Shown piece after piece: positions 1 to 5,126 of a stretch of DNA of 9,837 bases; the first letter of the stretch is position 1, and every line of letters starts with the position of its first letter. Source of the DNA: Bacillota bacterium (GTDB lineage: Bacteria > Bacillota > Clostridia > Oscillospirales > Oscillospiraceae); assembly GCA_029777215.1 (NCBI GenBank), contig JAKOSQ010000240.1, positions 1 through 9,837 on the forward strand, given 5' to 3'. A model generated the notes under the pieces. That model saw nothing but the letters and a program-made list of their open reading frames with translations. It had not been told where the DNA came from and made no database searches. A program made the translations under genes and the position numbers.

Positions 1-1
1 G

Positions 2-727
2 ATCCGCATCGACATGTCCGAATATATGGAAAAGCACACCGTCTCGAAGCTCATCGGCTCGCCTCCGGGCTACGTTGGCTACGACGAGGGCGGCCAGCTC
101 ACCGAAAAGGTCCGCAGAAAGCCGTATTCCGTCATTTTGTTCGACGAGATCGAAAAGGCGCACGAGGACGTTTTCAACGTCATGCTCCAAATTATGGACG
201 ACGGCGTGCTGACCGACTCGCAGGGCCGCAAGGTCGACTTTAAAAACACGATCATCGTCATGACCTCCAACATCGGCGCGCGCAACATTACCGACCGGCA
301 GAAGAAGCTCGGCTTCGCGGGCGCGGACGAGGGCAACGGCGTCAAGTCCGTCGAGGAGATCCGTGAGCTCGTGATGAAGGACCTTAAAAACACCTTTAGG
401 CCCGAATTTTTGAACCGTATCGATGACATCATCGTCTTCAGCCAGCTCACGCGTGAGGACATCCGTCAAATCGCAAGTCACATGATCGCGACCGTCGCCG
501 AACGGCTCAAGGGCCTCGGCATCGGCCTCACCGTCATGGATGAGGCGCTCGACAAGCTCGCCGAGGAGGGCTTCGATCCGGTCTACGGCGCACGTCCCTT
601 ACGCCGCAAGATTCAGAGCGCCCTCGAGGATCAGGTCGCCGAAAAGATGCTCGACGGCACGCTCAAGGACGGCGACACCGCCCGGGCAACGCTTGAAAAC
701 GACAAAATCGTTGTGGATAAGCCATGA
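2..727 (+). CDS. clpC: ATP-dependent Clp protease ATPase subunit ClpC, C-terminal part (5' end outside window)
   Basis: Cytoplasmic AAA+ unfoldase that feeds proteins into ClpP. Only the second ATPase module is visible, about 241 codons; the family is usually near 810 residues, so roughly the first 570 lie upstream. Reading from base 2 the frame is open. Visible parts: the pore-loop region GYVGYDEGG, Walker [11 protein letters not shown] (about 134-163), sensor-1 region MTSNIGA, the loop KKLGF (LGF codons 308-316), arginine-finger region [10 protein letters not shown] (about 398-427), and sensor 2 GARPLRR (about 587-607). The LGF tripeptide is the ClpP-docking loop of ClpA/C/X proteins and is absent from ClpB, which favours ClpC. 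Walker A of this module is just upstream of the window. The TGA stop is followed directly by a second near-copy of the last seven codons (see repeat). ClpE is the main alternative. Confidence 0.93.
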   Translation: MRIDMSEYMEKHTVSKLIGSPPGYVGYDEGGQLTEKVRRKPYSVILFDEIEKAHEDVFNVMLQIMDDGVLTDSQGRKVDFKNTIIVMTSNIGARNITDRQKKLGFAGADEGNGVKSVEEIRELVMKDLKNTFRPEFLNRIDDIIVFSQLTREDIRQIASHMIATVAERLKGLGIGLTVMDEALDKLAEEGFDPVYGARPLRRKIQSALEDQVAEKMLDGTLKDGDTARATLENDKIVVDKP

Positions 728-748
728 ATTGTTGTGGATAAAGCCTAA
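707..748 (+). repeat. Abutting tandem repeat of two 21-bp units spanning the clpC stop codon
   Basis: Units 707-727 and 728-748 match at 16 of 21 positions without gaps, and better with one shifted base. Each reads in the clpC frame as Ile-Val-Val-Asp-Lys-Pro/Ala-stop, the first ending in TGA and the second in TAA. Unit length and frame are preserved, which points to a local duplication of the gene's end. The ancestral stop may be the downstream TAA. Confidence 0.75.
712..741 (-). promoter_or_regulatory. Pair of perfect DnaA-box 9-mers (TTATCCACA on the minus strand)
   Basis: TGTGGATAA occurs at 712-720 and 733-741. Its complement TTATCCACA is the exact DnaA-box consensus. The two sites have the same orientation and are 21 bp apart start to start, about two helical turns, so they lie on the same face of the helix. 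An AT-rich stretch (about 745-792) with a promoter-like sequence follows. The sequence match is certain; DnaA binding is inferred. The pair may simply come from the tandem repeat, since the first site also encodes Val-Val-Asp-Lys. Confidence 0.4.
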
Positions 749-762
749 AATCTGAAATAATC

Positions 763-791
763 TTTAAAATCATTTGCGTTTATGCTAAAAT
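763..791 (+). promoter_or_regulatory. Candidate sigma-A promoter for the hotdog thioesterase gene
   Basis: A TTTAAA -35 (763-768, 4 of 6), a 17-bp spacer and TAAAAT -10 (786-791, 5 of 6), with an extended -10 TG at 783-784. It would start transcription near 798, inside the hairpin at 792-819, leaving a leader of about 105 bases. It lies 22 bp downstream of the second DnaA-box 9-mer. Confidence 0.5.
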
Positions 792-819
792 ACTCCCGTT
801 CGCTTCGGTGGGCGGGAGT
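792..819 (+). terminator. Hairpin downstream of clpC, possible weak terminator
   Basis: ACTCCCG (792-798) pairs with CGGGAGT (813-819) around a 14-base loop and is followed by a poor U-tract (GTTTCC). It could end clpC transcription. Transcripts from the promoter just upstream would start inside it. The weak U-tract keeps confidence low. Confidence 0.4.
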
Positions 820-903
820 GTTTCCTGCCTGTCAGCGCATATTTATGTATTTTATGGGCGGAGGCATTCGCCGCGGCCCCAGAAGCTTGGAGGGATTGAT
901 ACA

Positions 904-1350
904 ATGAGCAGTCTTGATGTAGCAGTCTCGACCATTCCCGCGCAGCAGATGACCAAGGAAGAGCGCTACGAGAGTATGATCGACTACCTCAACACGGTTG
1001 AGGATTACAACTACCACAACGGCATGAAGCTCACGGAGCTGCGCGACAATTTTGCGGAGTGCAGGGTCGAGCTCACGCCGGAAACCATGAATTCGCAGGG
1101 CTTCGCCCACGGCGGCATCATCTACTCGCTGTGCGACCTCGCCGCCGGCTACTCCGTCATGTCGGAGGACAACCGCCCTGTTACGCAGCAGGGCAACATC
1201 AACTACTTCCGCCCCGCGGTCGGCGAATACCTGATCTGCCGCGCGGAGCCGATCAAGCTCGGAAGAAAGGTCTCCGTCGTCGAATCGAAGGTGACCGACG
1301 ATCAGAACCGCGTTGTCGCGGAAGCAACATTTACCGTAGTTTACCTTTAA
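904..1350 (+). CDS. PaaI-family hotdog-fold thioesterase
   Basis: A 148-residue protein with the single hotdog fold of the PaaI/YbgC-like acyl-CoA thioesterases, which hydrolyse (aryl)acyl-CoA thioesters in the cytoplasm as multimers. The family pattern is clear: N63-S-Q-G-F-A-H69-G-G-I-I-Y with D78 following in the central helix (HGG then a catalytic-type Asp), then the NINYFRPA strand and the closing VAEATFTVVYL strand. The substrate cannot be read from the sequence. The start is ATG 904, with GGAGGG at 889-894 and a 9-base gap; a longer in-frame reading from GTG 808 has no ribosome site and would begin within the upstream hairpin. About 30 residues precede the hotdog core. It seems to be a one-gene unit between its own candidate promoter and a strong terminator. 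Confidence 0.88.
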   Translation: MSSLDVAVSTIPAQQMTKEERYESMIDYLNTVEDYNYHNGMKLTELRDNFAECRVELTPETMNSQGFAHGGIIYSLCDLAAGYSVMSEDNRPVTQQGNINYFRPAVGEYLICRAEPIKLGRKVSVVESKVTDDQNRVVAEATFTVVYL

Positions 1351-1365
1351 TCAAAAAGAGCTGCG

Positions 1366-1405
1366 AAGGGACGCACCGCTGTTTTCAGCGGGGCGTCCCT
1401 TTTTG
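1366..1405 (+). terminator. Intrinsic terminator of the thioesterase gene
   Basis: AAGGGACGC (1366-1374) pairs with GCGTCCCTT (1393-1401), then a 1x1 mismatch, then CCGCTG (1376-1381) with CAGCGG (1386-1391) around a TTTT loop. A T-rich tail follows. It is a strong rho-independent terminator beginning 16 bases after the stop codon. Confidence 0.92.
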
Positions 1406-1425
1406 CTTTTGATCGAAAAAAATGA

Positions 1426-1497
1426 CCCCCCGGGGGGCTTGCGGGAGACTGGCGGCTTTGGTAGGATAAAGGCAGGAAAAGCGGCGGCGAAGCCGTA
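1426..1497 (+). promoter_or_regulatory. Possible structured 5' leader of cbiM
   Basis: The 115 bases between the upstream terminator and cbiM are unusually structured. They contain a C6G6 palindrome (1426-1437), three purine-rich GG-AG blocks (1443-1452, 1460-1467, 1471-1477), and a hairpin CGGC-GAA-GCCG (1485-1495). Its 3' side can instead pair with CGGCTT at 1453-1458, giving two mutually exclusive folds just before the ribosome site. A weak TTGCGG-17-TAGGAT promoter (1439-1467) overlaps. Cobalt/nickel transporter leaders often hold cobalamin or NiCo riboswitches. The gap is short for a cobalamin riboswitch and I could not match the full consensus of either, so this is a candidate only. Confidence 0.3.
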
Positions 1498-1521
1498 CGT
1501 TACAAGAGAGGATGAACGATT

Positions 1522-2511
1522 TTGCACATTCCCGACAACTACCTCAGCCCGTCCACCTGCGCGGTGATGGCGGCGGTCATGGTTCCGGTCTGGGCCGTGG
1601 CGATCAAAAAAGTAAAAAAAGAGGTCACCAAAACGAAAATGCCTCAGCTCGGCATCTTCGCGGCGCTCTCCTTCCTCATGATGATGTTTAACGTTCCGCT
1701 GCCCGGCGGCACCACGGGACACGCCGTTGGAGGCACGCTCATCGCGATACTCATGGGTCCAAGTGCCGCCTGCATCTCAGTTTCCGTCGCGCTGATGGTA
1801 CAGGCTCTGCTCTTTGGCGACGGCGGCATTTTGTCCTTCGGGGCCAACTGCTTCAACATGGCCTTCGTGCTCCCGTTCGTGGGCTTCTATGTCTATAAAT
1901 TCGTGAAGGAGCGCTTCGCCTCCAAGGGCGGCGAGACGGCCGCGACCATTCTCGGCTCCTACTTCGGCATCGTCGTCGCGTCCCTGTGCGCGGCGGTCGA
2001 ATTCGGCATCCAGCCGCTGCTCTTCACGGATGCTGCGGGTCAGGCGCTCTACTGTCCCTATGGCCTCGGCGTGTCCATCCCGGCCATGGTCATCCCGCAC
2101 CTCGCGGTCGCTGGCCCGGTGGAGGTGTTGTTCACCCTGCTGATCGTCAACTTTGTGAAGAAGGTTTCGCCCGACATGATCGAGGAGGCCCCCGCAAAGA
2201 AGACGAAGAGCATCTGGGGCCTCGTGCTGGCGCTGATCTGCCTGTCGCCGATCGGCTTGCTGGCTTCCGGCACCGCATGGGGCGAATGGGGCGCGGACGA
2301 GCTCGCCGGCATGACCGGGTACACCCCCGGCGGCATGAAAAACGAGATGGGTCTCAAAATTTTGATCCCGGATTATTCCGTGAGCGGGATGCCCGAAGTC
2401 ATGGGCTACATCGTCTCCGCCGTGCTGGGTGTTGCGATCCTCGTGATCGTCTTCAAGCTCATCGGCAACGTAAAGAAGGACGACGTCGGCGTTCCTGCAC
2501 AGGCGAAATAA
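1522..2511 (+). CDS. cbiM: CbiM, substrate-binding (S) component of cobalt/nickel ECF transporter, with fused CbiN-like C-terminus
   Basis: Integral membrane protein that binds Co2+ or Ni2+ and delivers it through the CbiQ-CbiO module. The TTG start is fixed by the N-terminal MHIPDNYLSP: in studied CbiM/NikM proteins the metal is held by the N-terminal amine, His2 and His67, and both His2 and His67 (within PGGTTGHAVGG, 61-71) are present here. AGAGG at 1507-1511 lies 10 bases upstream. Residues 1-215 form the CbiM core with several membrane helices. Residues about 230-316 (from KSIWGLVLAL to FKLIGNVKK) have a membrane helix, an extracytoplasmic GTAWGEWGADE segment and a final helix, matching the CbiN/PDGLE-like extension, so no separate cbiN is needed. 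At 329 residues it fits the fused type. Cobalt and nickel cannot be told apart with confidence. A strong terminator separates it from cbiQ. Confidence 0.93.
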   Translation: MHIPDNYLSPSTCAVMAAVMVPVWAVAIKKVKKEVTKTKMPQLGIFAALSFLMMMFNVPLPGGTTGHAVGGTLIAILMGPSAACISVSVALMVQALLFGDGGILSFGANCFNMAFVLPFVGFYVYKFVKERFASKGGETAATILGSYFGIVVASLCAAVEFGIQPLLFTDAAGQALYCPYGLGVSIPAMVIPHLAVAGPVEVLFTLLIVNFVKKVSPDMIEEAPAKKTKSIWGLVLALICLSPIGLLASGTAWGEWGADELAGMTGYTPGGMKNEMGLKILIPDYSVSGMPEVMGYIVSAVLGVAILVIVFKLIGNVKKDDVGVPAQAK

Positions 2512-2515
2512 ATTG

Positions 2516-2544
2516 TTTACATCAAGAGCGAACGAGGATATAAT
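2516..2544 (+). promoter_or_regulatory. Strong sigma-A type promoter for cbiQ-cbiO, overlapping a terminator
   Basis: TTTACA (2516-2521, 5 of 6), exactly 17 bp, then TATAAT (2539-2544, consensus). The -10 box lies inside the rising arm of the terminator at 2535-2578. Transcription would begin near 2551, at the terminator loop, so transcripts from this promoter lack most of the first arm and cannot fold the terminator. Confidence 0.7.
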
Positions 2545-2578
2545 ATCTGTGTTTTGCACGGATGTTATATCCTTTTTT
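2535..2578 (+). terminator. Intrinsic terminator after cbiM
   Basis: Arms 2535-2551 and 2557-2573 give 17 consecutive pairs including two G-U wobbles, with a five-base loop TTTTG (2552-2556). The T-run is 2573-2578, its first T also closing the stem. It should stop cbiM transcripts before cbiQ. It could act as an attenuator that allows partial read-through into cbiQO. Confidence 0.9.
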
Positions 2579-2597
2579 CGCAAAGGAGTTCTTTTTC

Positions 2598-3404
2598 ATG
2601 GAAGCTATGCCCGAATGGCTGACGGCGGCGGAGGTCTATGACCCGCCGACCGACAAGGACCGCTTCATCGACAAGAGCATTCTGTCCTTCATCGGCCTCA
2701 TTTCAAAAATCAAACAGCAGAGCGGACGCGAGCACGACCGGCTCTGGGTCTCGCCCGTTTTCAAGCTCGCGTTCACGATTTTATACATCGTCCTCGTTTC
2801 GTCCACGCGGGAGTTCACCTTCGTCTACATCATGCTCACCTACATCGTCCTCGTCCTTGCGGCCCTGCCCGCGCCGGACATCCGCAAGTGCCTTCGGGGG
2901 GCGCTCATCGCGACGGTGTTCACCTACATCATCCTGCTGCCCTCCGCGCTGCACGGCAACAGCTACAGCATCACGATGATTCCGGTAAAGGTCTTCGCGA
3001 GCATCACGGCAGTGAACATTTTGTCCTACTCAACGCGCTGGGACCACATCATCGCGAGCCTCAAGCGCTTCCACTTCCCGGACATGTTCATCTTTGTTTT
3101 CGACATCACGATCAAGTACATCGTCATGCTCGGCGAGTTTGCGCTGCAGATGCTCTATGCGCTAAAGCTGCGCTCCGTCGGTCACAACAAGTCGAAATAC
3201 GGCTCCATCGGCGGCGTCGGCGGCACGCTCTTTTTAAAGTCGCGCGCCATGTCCGAGGAGATGTACAGCGCCATGGAGTGCCGCGGCTTTACGGGCGAAT
3301 ACCATGTGACGGACAAGTTCAAATTCTCGGTGTACGACGGCGTGTACTGCGCGCTCAACGCCGGCTTTATCTGGATGTTCGTCTATTTTCAGAATTTAGC
3401 GTGA
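2598..3404 (+). CDS. cbiQ: CbiQ, transmembrane (T) coupling component of cobalt/nickel ECF transporter
   Basis: EcfT-family membrane protein that couples ATP hydrolysis by CbiO to movement of CbiM. It has 268 residues, normal for the family, with hydrophobic helices around 55-70, 75-92, 101-117, 126-143 and 163-180, and one near the C-terminus (about 250-264). The two cytoplasmic coupling motifs that contact the ATPase dimer are visible: ALKLRSVG (188-195) and SAMECRGF (224-231), the latter carrying the typical A-x-x-x-R-G. The start is ATG 2598, with AAAGGAG at 2582-2588 nine bases before it. An in-frame ATG at 2562 is rejected because it lies in the terminator arm. The first 45 residues are hydrophilic and a little long. 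The stop is 10 bases before cbiO, so the two genes are almost certainly co-transcribed. Confidence 0.92.
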   Translation: MEAMPEWLTAAEVYDPPTDKDRFIDKSILSFIGLISKIKQQSGREHDRLWVSPVFKLAFTILYIVLVSSTREFTFVYIMLTYIVLVLAALPAPDIRKCLRGALIATVFTYIILLPSALHGNSYSITMIPVKVFASITAVNILSYSTRWDHIIASLKRFHFPDMFIFVFDITIKYIVMLGEFALQMLYALKLRSVGHNKSKYGSIGGVGGTLFLKSRAMSEEMYSAMECRGFTGEYHVTDKFKFSVYDGVYCALNAGFIWMFVYFQNLA

Positions 3405-3414
3405 GGGAAAGCAC

Positions 3415-4200
3415 ATGATCGAATTACAAAACGTCAGCTACGCCTACGAGGGCAGCACCGCGCTCGACGGCATTGATTTTAAAATTGAAAAAGGGGAGTC
3501 GGTCTGCCTGCTCGGCCCGAACGGCAGCGGCAAGTCGACGCTCTTAAAGCTCATAAACGGCCTCATCTTCGCCTCGTCCGGCAGCTATCTCTTCGACGGC
3601 GAGGAGATCACGCAGAAAAAGCTCAAGGACGTCAAATTCTCCAAGCACTTCCACCAGCGACTCGGCTTTGTCTTTCAGGACTCGGAGGCCCAGCTCTTCT
3701 GCTCGAACGTCTACGATGAGATCGCCTTCGGCCCGCGTCAGATGGGTATGGACGAGGAGACCGTTGAAAAGCGGGTGGACGACTGCCTCGCGCTGCTGCA
3801 TCTTGAGAGCTTCAAGTCCCGCCAGCCCTACCACCTCTCCGGCGGCGAAAAGAAAAAGGTCGCCATCGCGGCGACGCTGGCGTTGAACCCCGATGTGCTG
3901 ATCCTGGACGAGCCCATGAACGGCCTCGACCCGCGCACGGAGCGCTGGCTCGCGGCCTTCATCATAGAGCTCAACCGCGCCGGCAAGACCGTCATCACCT
4001 CGACGCACAACCTTGAGCTCGTGCAGGAAATCTCCCACCGCGCGATCTTGTTCGACGAGACGCATCACATTGCCGCCGACCTGCCGACAGAGAAGCTGCT
4101 CGAAAACATCGACCTGCTCAAAAAGGTCAACCTCGTCGACGAATACTACCACGTCCACGAGGACCACGGCCACGAGCTGTTCCACATCCACAACTATTAA
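3415..4200 (+). CDS. cbiO: CbiO, ATPase (A) component of cobalt/nickel ECF transporter
   Basis: Cytoplasmic ABC ATPase that powers the CbiMQO importer as a homodimer. All functional motifs are intact in 261 residues: Walker A GPNGSGKST (34-42), Q-loop VFQD (Q88), signature LSGGE (141-145), Walker B VLILDEP with catalytic E166, D-loop NGLDP, and switch H198 (TSTH). The last 16 residues are histidine-rich, with H246, H248, H251, H253, H257 and H259 in a mostly alternating HxH pattern, as would suit a metal-transporter ATPase that samples cytoplasmic metal. That role is inferred. The start is ATG 3415, with GAGGG at 3403-3407 overlapping the cbiQ stop. A single ATPase gene is the normal state for group I (metal) ECF transporters. 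The gene ends one base before the shared terminator. Confidence 0.94.
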   Translation: MIELQNVSYAYEGSTALDGIDFKIEKGESVCLLGPNGSGKSTLLKLINGLIFASSGSYLFDGEEITQKKLKDVKFSKHFHQRLGFVFQDSEAQLFCSNVYDEIAFGPRQMGMDEETVEKRVDDCLALLHLESFKSRQPYHLSGGEKKKVAIAATLALNPDVLILDEPMNGLDPRTERWLAAFIIELNRAGKTVITSTHNLELVQEISHRAILFDETHHIAADLPTEKLLENIDLLKKVNLVDEYYHVHEDHGHELFHIHNY

Positions 4201-4239
4201 AAAAAGTCCCTGCAGGCCTGAGCCTGCGGGGACTTTTTT
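4199..4239. terminator. Bidirectional intrinsic terminator between convergent cbiO and proC
   Basis: GTCCC-T-GCAGGC (4206-4217) pairs with GCCTGC-G-GGGAC (4222-4233) around a CTGA loop, with one G-U pair. It is flanked by A's on the left (4199-4205) and T's on the right (4234-4239), so it works on both strands. The proC stop codon (4238-4240) lies in the T-run, and the cbiO stop overlaps the A-run. Confidence 0.93.
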
Positions 4240-5047
4240 ACTTTCCTAACTGTGTCGTCTTGACGTAGGCGTTGTAGACGGCGGAGGCTACGGCGCCGCG
4301 GAAGCCGGCGCGCTCGAGTGTTTCCACGCCGACGATCGTCGAGCCGGCGGGGGAGCAGACCGCGTCCTTGAGCTCGCCCGGGTGTTTTCCCGTTTCGAGC
4401 ACCATTGCCGCCGAACCGAGCACCGCCTGCGCCGCGAAGCGCTGGGCCTTGTCGCGCGGGACACCGTCCATCACGCCGCCGTCCGCCAGCGCCTCGATGA
4501 ACATGTAGATGTAGGCCGGGGAGCAACTGAAAATGGGGGTCGCCGCGTCGATGAGGCTCTCATCAATCGGCTCGACCATGCCGCCGGGGGCGAGGGCCGC
4601 ACACAGGGCCTGCACATCCGCGTCCGAAACGGTTTCGTCCTTTGCCATGAGGATGAGGCCCCTGCCGACCGCGACGGGCGTGTTCGGCATGAGGCGCACG
4701 ACGGGGAGCGTCACGCCGCTTTCGGAGAGCATCGCTTTGACGCTCGCGATCGGCGTGCCGGCGGCGATCGAGACGATTACCTTGTCGCCCGTGAGGGCCG
4801 GGGCGATCTCGGCGACGGCGCGCTTTTCGACCTGCGGCTTGACGCAGAGAAAGATGTAGCGCGCGTCTCTGACGGCGCTCAGCGCGTCCGACGCCGGGGC
4901 GCAGCCCGTCTTTTCGGCGATCGCCTGTACTTTTTCGGCGCAGCGGTCATAGACCGCGACGTTTTTCGGCTCGACCGCGCGGCAGACGGCTTCGATGATC
5001 GCGCCGCCCATATTGCCGGCGCCGATGAACGCGAATGTGTTTTCCAT
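4238..5047 (-). CDS. proC: Pyrroline-5-carboxylate reductase
   Basis: Catalyses the last step of proline synthesis, NAD(P)H-dependent reduction of 1-pyrroline-5-carboxylate to proline, in the cytoplasm. It has 269 residues, normal length. The Rossmann-type dinucleotide loop GAGNMGGAI is at 9-17, LCVKPQ at 67-72, the RLMPNTP motif at 118-124, and the C-terminal dimerisation domain runs from about 160 (SPAYIYMFIEALADGG at 176-191, SPAGSTIVGVETLE at 232-245). One detail: the usual SGSGPAY is FSCSPAY here. The start is ATG at 5047, with AAAGGAG nine bases upstream. A longer in-frame reading through 5377 overlaps the carboxypeptidase-like gene in another frame and is not family sequence. It probably shares a transcript with that gene, 79 bases upstream, as no promoter is visible between them. 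Confidence 0.95.
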   Translation of the reverse strand: MENTFAFIGAGNMGGAIIEAVCRAVEPKNVAVYDRCAEKVQAIAEKTGCAPASDALSAVRDARYIFLCVKPQVEKRAVAEIAPALTGDKVIVSIAAGTPIASVKAMLSESGVTLPVVRLMPNTPVAVGRGLILMAKDETVSDADVQALCAALAPGGMVEPIDESLIDAATPIFSCSPAYIYMFIEALADGGVMDGVPRDKAQRFAAQAVLGSAAMVLETGKHPGELKDAVCSPAGSTIVGVETLERAGFRGAVASAVYNAYVKTTQLGK

Positions 5048-5068
5048 GACGATAATCTCCTTTGTATT

Positions 5069-5095
5069 CGGGGCGTCCGCTGCGCGGACGCCCCG
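5069..5095. other. Perfect 12-bp GC-rich hairpin between the carboxypeptidase-like gene and proC
   Basis: CGGGGCGTCCGC (5069-5080) pairs with GCGGACGCCCCG (5084-5095) around a three-base loop. There is no T-run on either strand, so it is not a standard intrinsic terminator. It ends six bases upstream (in the proC sense) of the proC ribosome site. It may block RNA decay or set the proC to upstream-gene ratio; both are inference. Confidence 0.6.
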
Positions 5096-5126
5096 TGTCG
5101 TTCGATCCCGCTGCCGGGCGGCAGCA

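Noticed and set aside
808..903. Longer thioesterase reading from GTG 808
   Set aside because: There is no ribosome site, the start falls in the hairpin at 792-819, and the added residues are not family sequence. ATG 904 has GGAGGG at the right distance.
1426..1437. C6G6 palindrome as a terminator
   Set aside because: It allows only a 4-bp stem around a four-base loop and has no T-run after it.
1440..1500. Full cobalamin riboswitch before cbiM
   Set aside because: Only the GGAGAC core resembles the B12 box; the gap after the upstream terminator (about 115 bases) is too short and other conserved segments are absent.
1777..2583. Long minus-strand open frame antisense to cbiM
   Set aside because: It is a GC-driven shadow of cbiM: composition is Arg/His/Asp-rich and it has no recognisable domain. 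The same holds for minus-strand frames at 3544-4191, 7185-8153 and 8337-9197 and the plus-strand frame at 4382-5137.
2562..2597. Upstream ATG (2562) for cbiQ
   Set aside because: It lies in the descending arm of the terminator; ATG 2598 has AAAGGAG nine bases upstream.
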